DNA from: JABDOU01 sp041567895
Lineage (GTDB): Bacteria; Actinomycetota; Acidimicrobiia; Spongiisociales; SHLN01
Direction of reading: 5' to 3'
DNA length: 64,000 bases
NCBI GenBank assembly: GCA_041567895.1
Contig: JBFGAX010000002.1
Location: 26,314 to 90,313, forward strand
In this document: piece by piece, positions 1 to 8,679 of the stretch
Numbering within the stretch: the stretch's first letter is position 1
Layout: the number at the start of each line of letters is the position of its first letter
The notes under the pieces: model-generated
Databases searched by the model: none
What the model was told of the DNA's origin: nothing
The model's input: only the letters and a program-made list of their open reading frames with translations
Program-made: the position numbers and the translations under genes

Positions 1-367
1 GTGGCCGAAAGCGATCGAGCTTCTGCGAGAAGATCCTGGCGGCAACGTCTTGCAGCTGTTCCTCGGTGCCGGGATGCGGCAAGCTCGTGTGCCGCACGTG
101 ATAGTTGATATCGAAGTGCTCGTCGTCCACCCAGACCGGATGTCCGTCAAACGGGACAGTCATGATGACCTCCCGGTATCTCGGTATGAGATGGAGCTTC
201 GACTCGATGAAGTCACGTATCAAGCCGACATTTACGCTCTTGCCATCGACGAGAGAGCCACCTTCGAAGATCATCACTCCCGCGACATGGAAGTGGGCAT
301 TGCGATCTTCCATGGCCAGATAGGTGGAATCGAGAAAGGACAGCCGCTCATAAAAGGTATCAGTCAT
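1..367 (-). CDS. WS/DGAT family acyltransferase, N-terminal part (runs off the window)
   Basis: Reading the minus strand from an ATG at 367 gives an open frame to the window edge, about 122 residues. The N-terminus reads ERLSFLDSTYLAMEDRN, then HFHVAGVMIFEG, then IPRYREVI and HPVWVDDEHFDI. This is the standard opening of bacterial wax ester synthase/acyl-CoA:diacylglycerol acyltransferases (WS/DGAT). These enzymes move acyl chains from acyl-CoA to diacylglycerol or a fatty alcohol to make storage lipid. The catalytic HHxxxDG motif lies about 10 residues beyond the fragment, so activity cannot be judged. The gene is divergent from the lipoprotein at 495. Family call is firm; substrate is unknown. 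Confidence 0.88.
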   Translation of the reverse strand, partial: MTDTFYERLSFLDSTYLAMEDRNAHFHVAGVMIFEGGSLVDGKSVNVGLIRDFIESKLHLIPRYREVIMTVPFDGHPVWVDDEHFDINYHVRHTSLPHPGTEEQLQDVAARIFSQKLDRFRP

Positions 368-421
368 GGGTCCCAACGGTAGCGCTCATACTCGACGATG
401 GACGAACGAGAGTCACACGGC

Positions 422-436
422 GGAATGAAACATTCC
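422..436. repeat. 6-bp inverted repeat, possible operator
   Basis: GGAATG-AAA-CATTCC forms a perfect 6-bp inverted repeat with a 3-nt spacer. It lies in the 127-bp divergent region between the WS/DGAT gene and the lipoprotein gene. It could be an operator for either gene; no regulator is adjacent. Confidence 0.3.
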
Positions 437-459
437 TCAAGCGCCCCGATTTGGGTTCC

Positions 460-471
460 GATACCGGTATC
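460..471. repeat. 12-bp palindrome upstream of lipoprotein gene
   Basis: GATACCGGTATC is a perfect 12-bp palindrome ending 23 nt before the ATG at 495. The position would suit a repressor site overlapping the promoter or leader of the lipoprotein gene. It is also short enough to be chance. Confidence 0.3.
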
Positions 472-494
472 TGAACGTACTGAAGGACCTTGCT

Positions 495-1349
495 ATGAGG
501 CTGCGAGCAATCGCTGGACTACTAACGCTCACCCTCGTTGCCGCGGCGTGCTCCGGCGCAGCGAGCGACGAAGAGCCGACTGATGAACCGGTAGTGGCCG
601 AGCTGCCTGCCACTCAGACCGTGGAGGACATGCCCCTCGCAGATGCGACGTCATCCACGATGATCCCCACGACCACCCTCGCGCGGTACCCGTCCGACTA
701 TTCAGGTGTCTCCGACCTGGGTGGGGAAGCTGGCGCAATTCCACAGGCTTATCTGGACCGCTCCGTCCAGATCGAGGTCATCCAGGAGATGGTCACGGCC
801 CAGGTCCAACACGACTGGGACGTCGTATACGACATGGCCACACCAGCCCATCGGGATCTCTGCCCCTTCGAGAAGTTTGAATCGCTGACTGCCGGCATGG
901 ACGAGCGTGAGGTCGAAGTGGCCTTTGGGGACATGAAGGTCTCGCAAGGGAACGATGCCGTGTATGCGGATTTCAATCTCTTCGCTACAACGGAGCAGTT
1001 GCCTGTCGGATTCCGCGTCGCCACGGCCCCCGAGCTCATGACGAACCGGGTTGTACCGTCGGAAAACACCAGCGTCCTACTCGGTGAGCTCACAGCGTCG
1101 GGTTTCCCTCACGAGCTACTCGTCGTCGAGTCCTTCGGGATCGAAGGCGTCGTGGCACACGTGGGTGGTCAAATGCTCGCCATCGAAAACGGACGGTTGA
1201 TGATGGCGGAGAACCCATGCCTGGTTGCCGAGCTGGCGGCCAAGACGACTGGTGGGTTGTCCATGTGGGTGTATCCAACCATCGATCCCGTCGAAGACCC
1301 GGCTGCTGCTGAGGCCGCAGCAGATGCTGAGACCACTACGCCCGAGTGA
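495..1349 (+). CDS. hypothetical secreted lipoprotein
   Basis: The 284-aa product starts with a lipoprotein signal peptide (MRLRAIAGLLTLTLVAAACSG) with the lipobox Cys at residue 19, so it should be anchored outside the membrane. A Glu/Pro/Thr-rich linker follows to about residue 70, then a mixed globular domain with two more Cys, and an Ala/Glu/Thr-rich tail. A GAAGGA ribosome site precedes the ATG. The globular region around residues 85-190 looks loosely like small extracytoplasmic NTF2/DUF4878-type domains, but I cannot assign a family. Acyl-CoA dehydrogenase follows 18 nt downstream on the same strand. Confidence 0.8.
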   Translation: MRLRAIAGLLTLTLVAAACSGAASDEEPTDEPVVAELPATQTVEDMPLADATSSTMIPTTTLARYPSDYSGVSDLGGEAGAIPQAYLDRSVQIEVIQEMVTAQVQHDWDVVYDMATPAHRDLCPFEKFESLTAGMDEREVEVAFGDMKVSQGNDAVYADFNLFATTEQLPVGFRVATAPELMTNRVVPSENTSVLLGELTASGFPHELLVVESFGIEGVVAHVGGQMLAIENGRLMMAENPCLVAELAAKTTGGLSMWVYPTIDPVEDPAAAEAAADAETTTPE

Positions 1350-1367
1350 TCGTTAGTCTCACCATCC

Positions 1368-2579
1368 GTGAGCACCAACGACAAAACCGACGAGCATCCC
1401 CAAGAGCAGACGAGAGTTCGCGAAGCTGTTGAACGACTTCTAGCCGACCACCCTCCCGAAACCACTGACGATCGCGACTTCTGGGCCGCTCAGTTCGATG
1501 CCGGTTTGGCGTGGGTCCATTTTCCAGGAGGAAATGGCGGACTGGGAGTGAGCCCCGCCCACCAGACGCTCGTGTCGAGCATGCTCGACGATGCTGGAGC
1601 TTCGCAGCGAAATCGGCTCGTGAATATTCTGGGCATCGGGATGGGTGCTCCTGTCATCAACACCTTCGGAACCGATCAGCAAAAGCGGATGTTGAGACCA
1701 ATGTTCATCGTCGATGAGATCTGGTGCCAGATGTTCAGCGAACCCGGCGCAGGGTCTGATGTTGCAGCCCTCTCAACCCGTGCCGTGAAAGACGGCGATG
1801 AATGGATCGTCAACGGCCAGAAGGTGTGGACCACCCTCGGTCATTTGGCCAAGTGGGGCATGCTCGTGGCGAGAACCGATCCGGATGTACCAAAGCACAA
1901 GGGACTCACCTATTTCCTGATCGACATGGAATCACCGGGTGTCGAGGTTCGACCGCTTCGGCAAATCACCGGTGAGGCCGAATTCAACGAGGTGTACTTC
2001 ACAGACGCCCGCATCCCGGACTCGATGAGAGTTGGCGACGTGGGAGATGGCTGGCGAGTGGCGATCGCTACCTTGATGAACGAGCGGGTCGCTATCGGAG
2101 GAAACGTGACACCTCGCGAGTCGGGTTCGATCGGCGACGTCATGAAGGTTTGGAAAGAGCGTAGGCCAAACGATTCGGGCAAGCGTGACGAACTCATGAA
2201 ACTGTGGATCGAAGCCGAAGCCATGCGGCTGACGACGATCAGGGCTGGTCAGGCTCGGGAGGCGGGTACCCCTGGTCCGGAGGGATCGACCGGCAAGCTT
2301 CATTGGGCAGAAGCAAACAAACGAATCTACGAATTCGGCATGGAGCTATTGGGGGCCGACGCCATGCTGTTCACCGATTATTCATACCGCGTTCCAAGCG
2401 CTGAGCAGCGGCGTGAGGAGAAAGACATCCGTGAGAAGTTTCTGCGGTCGCGAGCCAATTCGATTGAGGGTGGCACGACCCAGATCATGAAGAACATTCT
2501 CGGTGAGCGCGTGCTGGGTCTTCCCGGCGAACCTCGCGTAGATAAAGACCTGCCCTGGAACGAAGTCCCACGCAGCTAG
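1368..2579 (+). CDS. acyl-CoA dehydrogenase
   Basis: This 403-aa protein has the usual length of FAD-dependent acyl-CoA dehydrogenases, which insert the alpha,beta double bond into acyl-CoA. Visible family motifs are QMFSEPGAGSD for the middle domain, NGQKVWTTLGH (flavin/substrate binding) and the C-terminal IEGGTTQIMKNILGERVLGLP. The start is GTG at 1368, just after the lipoprotein gene. The 3' end overlaps the convergent sirtuin gene by 4 bp. The chain-length or branched substrate cannot be read from sequence alone. A second, longer paralogue lies at 12488-14272. Confidence 0.93.
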   Translation: MSTNDKTDEHPQEQTRVREAVERLLADHPPETTDDRDFWAAQFDAGLAWVHFPGGNGGLGVSPAHQTLVSSMLDDAGASQRNRLVNILGIGMGAPVINTFGTDQQKRMLRPMFIVDEIWCQMFSEPGAGSDVAALSTRAVKDGDEWIVNGQKVWTTLGHLAKWGMLVARTDPDVPKHKGLTYFLIDMESPGVEVRPLRQITGEAEFNEVYFTDARIPDSMRVGDVGDGWRVAIATLMNERVAIGGNVTPRESGSIGDVMKVWKERRPNDSGKRDELMKLWIEAEAMRLTTIRAGQAREAGTPGPEGSTGKLHWAEANKRIYEFGMELLGADAMLFTDYSYRVPSAEQRREEKDIREKFLRSRANSIEGGTTQIMKNILGERVLGLPGEPRVDKDLPWNEVPRS

Positions 2580-3271
2580 TCAAAAAGCTGGGGAATGATG
2601 TCGCCTGCGTTTCCGATGAGTTCGATTCCAACCCCGAGGTCAAGTGGCTCGAGGTTGACGACGACGATCTTCGCTCCTGATCGGTGCGCAGTTTCGATGA
2701 GGCCGGCCGCCGGATAAACGACCGCGCTGGTACCGACAACGAGCATCACGTCCGCCTCGTATGCAGCCGATTCCGCGGCTTCCACAACGCGTTCTGGCAG
2801 CATTTCACCGAACCAAACGACATCCGGCCTCATAGCAGCGCCGCACTCGGGACAGTGATATAACCCCGTTCGGGTCGCAGCGACGACGTGTCCGCATCCG
2901 GCATGGCATCTGTCTCTGGTGATGGTGCCATGGAGGTGGAGGACGCCGGTCGCGCCGGCCGCTTCCAGAAGCCCGTCGACGTTCTGTGTCATGTGGATCA
3001 TGTTCGATTGCGCCGCCAGAGCCAGATGAGCACGATTTGGTTTGGCAGAGGCGTTTGCCCGGCGCCGGGCGTTGTACCACGCCACGACCCGGTCCGGATC
3101 GTTCGAAAAGCCCTCCGGTGTGGCCATCTGCTGAGGATCGATCTTGGCCCAGACGCCGTCAGGATCCCGGAAGGTGGCGATACCGGACTCGGCAGACAAG
3201 CCCGCCCCCGAGAATGACACCGGGCGGCTGGCTGTCGCCAGCCACGCCCTGGCTGTGGAGATATCGGTCAT
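2576..3271 (-). CDS. cobB: Sir2-family NAD-dependent protein deacylase
   Basis: The sequence shows the sirtuin NAD-binding motif GAGLSAESGI, TQNVDGL, the catalytic His in HLHGT (about residue 114) and four Cys in CHAGC/CPEC for the structural zinc. At about residues 66-69 it reads YNAR, the Tyr/Arg pair that lets E. coli CobB and SIRT5 accept succinyl- or malonyl-lysine, so desuccinylation is likely. I use ATG 3271 (MTDIS); a GTG four codons upstream at 3283 is possible. It would remove acyl groups from metabolic enzymes in the cytoplasm, using NAD+. The gene is convergent with the acyl-CoA dehydrogenase and overlaps it by 4 bp. Confidence 0.94.
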   Translation of the reverse strand: MTDISTARAWLATASRPVSFSGAGLSAESGIATFRDPDGVWAKIDPQQMATPEGFSNDPDRVVAWYNARRRANASAKPNRAHLALAAQSNMIHMTQNVDGLLEAAGATGVLHLHGTITRDRCHAGCGHVVAATRTGLYHCPECGAAMRPDVVWFGEMLPERVVEAAESAAYEADVMLVVGTSAVVYPAAGLIETAHRSGAKIVVVNLEPLDLGVGIELIGNAGDIIPQLFD

Positions 3272-3325
3272 GGGCGCCCACACTATCGGGCACCGACGCC
3301 TGGCCCCTACCGGTAACGTGGCCCG

Positions 3326-3769
3326 GTGCGCAAGGCTGTCCTATTTCGATCCGTGATCAGATTGCTGGACGAAGGAAGCGAGGTGATCGAGGCCGTTTAC
3401 ATGTGGAAACGGCACCGTCACGTGGTGCCATTCGCCGGAGTCACGTTTGTCGGCATGGTTTTGCTTTCTGGTTGGCTGGGTTGGGAGGATTGGGCGACCA
3501 GAATCGTCATCGGGCTGGCGGCTACTGCGGTCGCCGTTGCCGCGTCGACCGACTACAAGGTTTTGGCCAGCACTTCGAGCGGTCTTTACCTGCTCGATGC
3601 GAGCCGTATCCGCCAGACTGCGAAAGCTATGGGGAGACGTCTTCCACCGGGTACCGAAATCAAGCAGGCAGGCGGGACCATGCTCGCAGTGGACTGGGAG
3701 GTAGACGGCTCCCTGTACACGGTTCCGAAATCTTCTGAGCGAGCAATGAACCGGATTGCGGGGAGCTGA
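3326..3769 (+). CDS. small membrane protein, unknown function
   Basis: The 147-aa product has a GTG start at 3326. It has two hydrophobic segments close together (about residues 33-50 and 55-75), then a soluble domain of about 70 residues containing GLYLLDASR and a Lys/Arg-rich end. The layout (two helices then a cytoplasmic domain) resembles small PH-like membrane proteins of actinobacteria, but I do not recognise the family. It is divergent from the sirtuin (54 bp) and convergent with the protease (1 bp between stop codons). Confidence 0.7.
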   Translation: MRKAVLFRSVIRLLDEGSEVIEAVYMWKRHRHVVPFAGVTFVGMVLLSGWLGWEDWATRIVIGLAATAVAVAASTDYKVLASTSSGLYLLDASRIRQTAKAMGRRLPPGTEIKQAGGTMLAVDWEVDGSLYTVPKSSERAMNRIAGS

Positions 3770-3770
3770 G

Positions 3771-4508
3771 TCACAGTCCTTGGAGTCGCGAGAGGGCCGG
3801 GTCACATACAAAACTCCGGGTTGGTCCGCCGTCGCCCGTCGCTCGAGTCAGGAATGCGGCGATTTCGGCGCTGGCGGTGGCCCAGGTCGAGACGCCTTCT
3901 TTGCCGGTTGCGAAAACCAACCCGATCAGCCGGTCTTCTGTGTTGTATACACCGGCTCCGGAGTCCCCCGTAGTAGTTCTTGCATCGAGTTCGTATCCGA
4001 GGCGAGTAAAGCGGTCGGATCCGAGGATTTCCTCAATCGAAAGCGAGACTGCCGCTCTCACGGTGAACGGTACCGTGCCGGAGGAAGCGGCGCCCTCGAT
4101 GAAGCCAGACGCTCCCACTCCTGCGGACGCGAGCAACACATCATCGAAACCTGTGGGTGGCACGAGTAGCAGTGCGAGATCCTTTTCGAGGTCGACAGCG
4201 GTGACATGGGCATGAACCGACTCGCCACTCGTCAATGTGATTTGGATCTCGTCTGCCCGGGCCACGAGGTGTGCGACCGTGAGGATGAGTTCATCTGCAA
4301 CAGCTACCCCGGAACCAATGCGACCCGACGCGAACCCGCACCCACTGGTCTCCAAGCGGACTGCTCGTAGTGCCGGATCGTCTGCCAGGTCCGATCCGGT
4401 ACGGGTATCAACGAGTTGAATCGGCCCGCACCCGCCAACCAGCAGCATCGCCGCTAACCAGGGGGCGAGGCAGCCGGACCGATTTCGAAGAATGCTCCAC
4501 ATGGCCAT
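3771..4508 (-). CDS. trypsin-like serine protease, lipoprotein
   Basis: The catalytic triad is readable as His in TVAHLV (about residue 80), Asp in EKDLALL (110) and Ser in GDSGAG (183), the order of chymotrypsin/trypsin-like proteases. ATG 4508 gives a signal peptide with a lipobox ending LLVGGC (Cys 27), so the enzyme should be anchored outside the membrane. An upstream in-frame TTG at 4625 would add 39 residues overlapping the TRAP gene and is unlikely. The product is about 245 aa, one protease domain with no PDZ, so not a full HtrA. Substrate unknown. Confidence 0.85.
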   Translation of the reverse strand: MAMWSILRNRSGCLAPWLAAMLLVGGCGPIQLVDTRTGSDLADDPALRAVRLETSGCGFASGRIGSGVAVADELILTVAHLVARADEIQITLTSGESVHAHVTAVDLEKDLALLLVPPTGFDDVLLASAGVGASGFIEGAASSGTVPFTVRAAVSLSIEEILGSDRFTRLGYELDARTTTGDSGAGVYNTEDRLIGLVFATGKEGVSTWATASAEIAAFLTRATGDGGPTRSFVCDPALSRLQGL

Positions 4509-4557
4509 ATGTTGTAACGTGAGGAAGCTAACCCGTTGAAATGTAGGAGGAGGTTGA

Positions 4558-5274
4558 TTGAGCGAACTCGAGCCCAAACCGGACGTTACAACGACCGCTG
4601 AAGACCTCCTCGAGGGCTTGACCAAGGCTCGCGAAGCGGAGCCCCTAGACGTGCCGGGAGGCTTGCAGGGATTCTTGTATCACTTGCGACGCGGTATCGA
4701 AGCCATCACCACTGTGACTGGAAAGGCGTCCTGGGTGCTGGCGTGGGTCGTGTTTGTTCTCGGATTCTTCAATGTCGTCACGAGGTATGTGGCGCGGTTC
4801 ATCCAGCGCGACATCATCGTCGGCGAGGTGTTTGATCTCCAATGGATGTTGTTCGGTGCGCTGTTTCTGCTCGGTCTCAACTATGGCGTCCGGGAGGGTG
4901 TCAACCCCCGAATCGACTTCTGGTGGGCCAACTTCTCGAATAAGAGAAAAGCGATCATCGACCTGATCGTTCACATATTTCTCTTCTTCCCGTTTCTGAT
5001 ACTCGCGATCAAAACGCTCTGGAGCTGGTCTCTCTCCGGCATGGGCAGGTCATTTGACGGGAGCTGGTCGACGTGGAGAGTCTGGGAAATATGGGAACAG
5101 TCGACTGATGCCGGTGGTCTGCCCCGTGGCCCGATCAAGCTGCTGATTTTGATTGGATTCATATTGATGGCGAGTCAAATCGTGGCAGAGATCATCAAGC
5201 AGATCCTGGTGTTGATGGACCGTGAGGATCTGGCGGGCGTGGCCGCCATCGAAGCCCCACTGCGGGTGGAGTAG
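4558..5274 (+). CDS. TRAP transporter small permease (DctQ-type)
   Basis: The 238-aa product starts at TTG 4558 behind a strong TAGGAGGAGG ribosome site. About 50 hydrophilic residues are followed by four predicted membrane helices, the DctQ layout, with the conserved region around VFDLQWMLFGALFLLGLNYG. It pairs with the large permease that starts 3 nt downstream to form the membrane part of a sodium-driven TRAP importer. The N-terminal extension is longer than in many DctQ proteins. Confidence 0.9.
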   Translation: MSELEPKPDVTTTAEDLLEGLTKAREAEPLDVPGGLQGFLYHLRRGIEAITTVTGKASWVLAWVVFVLGFFNVVTRYVARFIQRDIIVGEVFDLQWMLFGALFLLGLNYGVREGVNPRIDFWWANFSNKRKAIIDLIVHIFLFFPFLILAIKTLWSWSLSGMGRSFDGSWSTWRVWEIWEQSTDAGGLPRGPIKLLILIGFILMASQIVAEIIKQILVLMDREDLAGVAAIEAPLRVE

Positions 5275-5277
5275 AGA

Positions 5278-6684
5278 GTGGATCTCGGCGTCGCGCTTTC
5301 GATGGCGATGTTTGTGATCTTCATCGGGTTGATTCTGATCGGCTACAACGTCGCGTTCTCGTTTGCAGCGACTGCGCTTCTGTTTTCTTTCATCGGCGAC
5401 CTGGCAGGTGTGTTCGATCCGACATCTCTCAACGTTCTGCCCGGCCGATGGTTCGGAGCCGTGTCCGATTCGACACTTCTCGCTGTGCCCTTTTTTGTTC
5501 TCATGGGTGCGATTCTCGAGCGATCAGGCCTCGCAGAACGTTTGCTGACAGCTATCGGAATGCTGCTCGGTCCACTCAAGGGTGGAGTCGCCGCAGCAGT
5601 GATTCTGGTGGGAACACTCCTGGCGGCTGCGACCGGCGTCGTGGCAGCGACCGTCATCGTGATGGGACTGCTTTCGCTGCCAACCATGGTGCGCCTTGGC
5701 TACGACCACAAGCTGGCGACCGGCGCCATCATCGCGTCCGGAACGCTGGCACAGCTCCTACCGCCGAGTCTCGTGCTGATTCTCCTCGCACAGCAGATGG
5801 GGGTCGGGATCCTCGGATTGTTTGCCGGTGCCCTGATCCCGGGACTGATGCTCAGCGGGTTGTATGTTGCCTACGCACTCGGCGTTTCGTATGTTCGGCC
5901 AGGTGTCGGCCCGGCAATGCCTGTTGCGGAGCGGACCCTCACCGGCAAAGTGCTCGCGCTCGAAGTGCTTTTCTCAGTTGTTCCGATCATCCTGCTGATC
6001 GTCGGCGTGTTGTTCTCTATTTTCCAGGGAATCGCCACGCCTTCCGAATCCGGAGCCGTCGGCGTGTTTGGCGCTCTGGTGCTGGCGGTGCTGGCCTTTC
6101 AATTCGACAAAGTGCTTGTCCGGGCCGGAGCGACGCACGTAGTGCCGCGCTGGAGGTTGACGCGCAAAGCGTTGAGAGAGGCCGCTCGATCAACGGCGAA
6201 CGTGAGCATCCTCGTCATGACGCTGTTGTTTGCGTCGTCGTTCTTCTCCCTCATGTTTTTACGGCTCGGTGGGTCCGATGCAACGGCGGACTTCCTCGCG
6301 GGGATCGGGGGAGGCAAGACCGGCTTCGTTCTCGTGGCGATGGTCGCTGTGTTCCTGCTCGGGATCAATCTGGAGTTTCTCGAGATCACGTTCATCGTCG
6401 TACCGATCTTTCTGCCTGCCATGGATGCGCTCGGATTCACTGTCCAGGAAAAGATCTGGTTCACCGTTCTGATGGCGGTGAATCTGAACATGGCGTTCAT
6501 ATCACCACCCGTTGGCTTCTCCCTCTTCTATCTGCAGTCAGTCGCGCCCCCGGAGGTAAAGACTGCTGACATTCACAAGGGTGCAATTCCGTTCATGGTG
6601 CTGCAGGGCGTTGCATTGCTGCTGCTCGGATTTTTTCCTGGCATCGTGCAGACGTCGTTTGACCTATTCGTTCCTGGTGGGTGA
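5278..6684 (+). CDS. TRAP transporter large permease (DctM-type)
   Basis: The 468-aa protein has about 12 hydrophobic helices and the DctM core motifs, including VPFFVLMGAILERSG, the ATGVVAATVI stretch and ASGTLAQLLPPS. It is the ion-coupled translocation subunit of the TRAP system. The GTG start at 5278 lies 3 nt after the DctQ stop codon. The gene is slightly longer than the typical 425 aa, because of extra sequence between helices at about residues 270-310. Confidence 0.94.
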   Translation: MDLGVALSMAMFVIFIGLILIGYNVAFSFAATALLFSFIGDLAGVFDPTSLNVLPGRWFGAVSDSTLLAVPFFVLMGAILERSGLAERLLTAIGMLLGPLKGGVAAAVILVGTLLAAATGVVAATVIVMGLLSLPTMVRLGYDHKLATGAIIASGTLAQLLPPSLVLILLAQQMGVGILGLFAGALIPGLMLSGLYVAYALGVSYVRPGVGPAMPVAERTLTGKVLALEVLFSVVPIILLIVGVLFSIFQGIATPSESGAVGVFGALVLAVLAFQFDKVLVRAGATHVVPRWRLTRKALREAARSTANVSILVMTLLFASSFFSLMFLRLGGSDATADFLAGIGGGKTGFVLVAMVAVFLLGINLEFLEITFIVVPIFLPAMDALGFTVQEKIWFTVLMAVNLNMAFISPPVGFSLFYLQSVAPPEVKTADIHKGAIPFMVLQGVALLLLGFFPGIVQTSFDLFVPGG

Positions 6685-6737
6685 ATTCCCACTGCCGATC
6701 CGCTAGACATAGAACCAACGATTCAGGAGGAATCCGA

Positions 6738-7961
6738 ATGCATGAGAATCCCCTAGACACACAAACCGTCGACGACAGCCAACCCGTATCACGACGCAAT
6801 TTCATTAAGACAAGCGCCGGCGTTGCCGGATTTGCCGCAGCGGGATCTTTCCTGGCTGCGTGCACATCGGACCCGACTGGTGAGTCCAGCACGACGGTTG
6901 CGACCACGTTGGCCGGTGATATCACCGAAACCACCGAAGTCATCCTCTCGCAGTCGGATTTGCCGACCGTCAACTGGGAGATGGCTACGAGTTGGCCAGG
7001 ATCGCTGATCGGAACCATCGGCGCCGGCGCCCAGATCTTTGCCGATGAGCTCGCGAAGATGACGGGCGGAAAATTCACCATTACGCCCCGGGTGGCGGGC
7101 GAGATCGTCGGTGGTCTCGAAGTGCTACCAACGGTGCGGGACGGCGGTGTGCAGGCCGGCCACACCGCCTCGTACTACTACACGGGACTGAGTCCGGTAA
7201 CGCAGTTTGGAACTGCGGTGCCGTTCGGCCTCACATCCAGACAGCAGAATGCCTGGCTGTATGAGGGCGGGGGTCTCGACATGCTCCGTGCCTTCTATGC
7301 CGAAGAGTTCGGCCTGATCCAGTTCCCGGCCGGAAACACCGGTGTCCAGATGGGCGGTTGGTTCACCAAAGAGATCAATTCGGTTGCAGACCTGCAGGGC
7401 TTGAAAATGCGGATTCCGGGTCTTGCCGGGCGCACCTTCAACAACCTTGGTGCCGAACAGGTAACCGTTGCGGGTGGCGATATCGTCGCCTCGATCGAGA
7501 CCGGCGCGATCGACGCCGCAGAATGGGTTGGTCCATACGACGACATAATCCTCGGCATGACCCAGCTCGGAAGCCAGCTGTTCTATTACCACCCTGGTTG
7601 GTGGGAGCCCGGTTCCAGCCTCGAAGTGCAATTGCCGTTGACGCTGTGGAATGAGTTGCCAGAGGAGTACAAGGCAGCCGTTGAGAACGCTGCGAAGGCT
7701 GCCAATATCGGAACGATGGCCAAATACGATGTGCTCAACTCCGAGTCGTTGCCTGACATCAAGAACGTCGCCGAGATTCGAGAGTTTCCCGACGACGTAC
7801 TTACGGCATTCAAGAACGATTTCGAGACCGTTCTCGATGATGTGGCGGGATCGGACGGGGCGTTCGCAGAGATTCTGGCACCGTGGCGCCAGTTCCGCGA
7901 CGCGATCCAGGAATGGCACTCGCTGGCAGAATCGTCCATGTTGCGAGCCGCTCTGCTCTGA
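6738..7961 (+). CDS. TRAP substrate-binding protein, TakP-like (2-oxoacid/mannitol-chloroaromatic class)
   Basis: The ATG at 6738 follows AGGAGG at a good distance. The N-terminus SRRNFIKTSAGVAGFAAAGSFLAAC is a twin-arginine signal with lipobox, so the binder is exported folded and lipid-anchored. Family-wide signatures GHTASYYY, PFGLTSRQQNAWLY, AGNTGVQMGGWF and AAEWVGPYDD closely match Rhodobacter TakP, which binds pyruvate and other 2-oxoacids with sodium. The key Arg (about residue 225, in KMRIPG) and Glu-Trp pair (about 262-263) are kept. 2-oxoacid uptake is inferred. An in-frame ATG at 6681 overlapping the permease lacks a ribosome site. Confidence 0.92.
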   Translation: MHENPLDTQTVDDSQPVSRRNFIKTSAGVAGFAAAGSFLAACTSDPTGESSTTVATTLAGDITETTEVILSQSDLPTVNWEMATSWPGSLIGTIGAGAQIFADELAKMTGGKFTITPRVAGEIVGGLEVLPTVRDGGVQAGHTASYYYTGLSPVTQFGTAVPFGLTSRQQNAWLYEGGGLDMLRAFYAEEFGLIQFPAGNTGVQMGGWFTKEINSVADLQGLKMRIPGLAGRTFNNLGAEQVTVAGGDIVASIETGAIDAAEWVGPYDDIILGMTQLGSQLFYYHPGWWEPGSSLEVQLPLTLWNELPEEYKAAVENAAKAANIGTMAKYDVLNSESLPDIKNVAEIREFPDDVLTAFKNDFETVLDDVAGSDGAFAEILAPWRQFRDAIQEWHSLAESSMLRAALL

Positions 7962-7973
7962 GAGAAACGATTG

Positions 7974-8015
7974 AATAGAAAAGGCGGGTGGATGGATCCA
8001 CCCGCCTTTTCTATT
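7974..8015 (+). terminator. Rho-independent terminator of the TRAP operon
   Basis: A perfect 19-bp inverted repeat with a TGGA loop: the left arm ends GGCGGGTGGA and the right arm begins TCCACCCGCC, followed by TTTTCTATT. It sits 13 nt after the binding-protein stop codon. The core is GC-rich and both edges are A/T-rich, so it could work in both directions. Confidence 0.93.
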
Positions 8016-8023
8016 GTCAGGCC

Positions 8024-8671
8024 ATGCGGTTCACGATGGAATACTGGCCGGGGATCGCGAATGGTTCGGTGACAGTTGCTTTCCGGAGATGGAAACGGCC
8101 AACTGTGGTTGCCGGGCGGACGTATCGGACGGGAGGTGGTCGGGTTGAGGTACTCGACGTGTCTACAACCGATCCCGATCGCATCAGCCGCCAAGACGTT
8201 GCCCGGACCGGCCACGCTTCAGCGGACGACGTTCGAAAACAACTACGCGGAGAGCCCGATTGGCCGGTCTATCGCGTCGAGTTCAGATACATCGACGAAC
8301 CTGATCCGAGAGACGTTCTCGCCCACTCGGCAGATCTCTCAGCTGCTGATCGCCGTGACATCGACCAGAGGCTCGCTCGACTCGATTCCGCGAGCAGACA
8401 CGGACCCTGGACCCGGGACACCCTTCACCTGATTGCTCGATATCCGGAAACCCGCGCTCCGGATCTCGCGGCGATGGTCGGGCGCGAAACCCAACCCTTC
8501 AAACTGGATGTGCGAAAGCTCAAGAATCTCGGCCTGACGTTGAGCTTCAATCCGGGATATCGGCTTTCTCCGCGAGGAGCGGCATACCTCGATGTCCCGT
8601 ATCAGGCGAGGTCCAACCCGGAGCGTACCAAACCGCCAGGCTCTCCACCGGCCGGGTCTGAACGCGCCTGA
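8024..8671 (+). CDS. ASCH-domain protein
   Basis: The start at 8024 (MRFTMEYWPGI) lies just past the terminator; ATG 8036 is also possible. The first ~110 residues fit an ASCH domain, a PUA-like beta-barrel that binds nucleic acids: GSVTVAFRRWKRPTVVAGRTY followed by VEVLDV and DVARTGH. The remaining ~100 residues include DTLHLIARYPETRAPDLAA and VRKLKNLGLTLS, which look like a small helical or winged-helix module. The product is about 215 aa, longer than single-domain ASCH proteins. Precise role unknown. Confidence 0.82.
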   Translation: MRFTMEYWPGIANGSVTVAFRRWKRPTVVAGRTYRTGGGRVEVLDVSTTDPDRISRQDVARTGHASADDVRKQLRGEPDWPVYRVEFRYIDEPDPRDVLAHSADLSAADRRDIDQRLARLDSASRHGPWTRDTLHLIARYPETRAPDLAAMVGRETQPFKLDVRKLKNLGLTLSFNPGYRLSPRGAAYLDVPYQARSNPERTKPPGSPPAGSERA

Positions 8672-8679
8672 GTGTTTCT

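Noticed and set aside
5448..6569. 373-aa open frame overlapping the TRAP large permease
   Set aside because: Arg-rich, no family features, and lies wholly inside a clear DctM gene in another frame; a GC-rich shadow.
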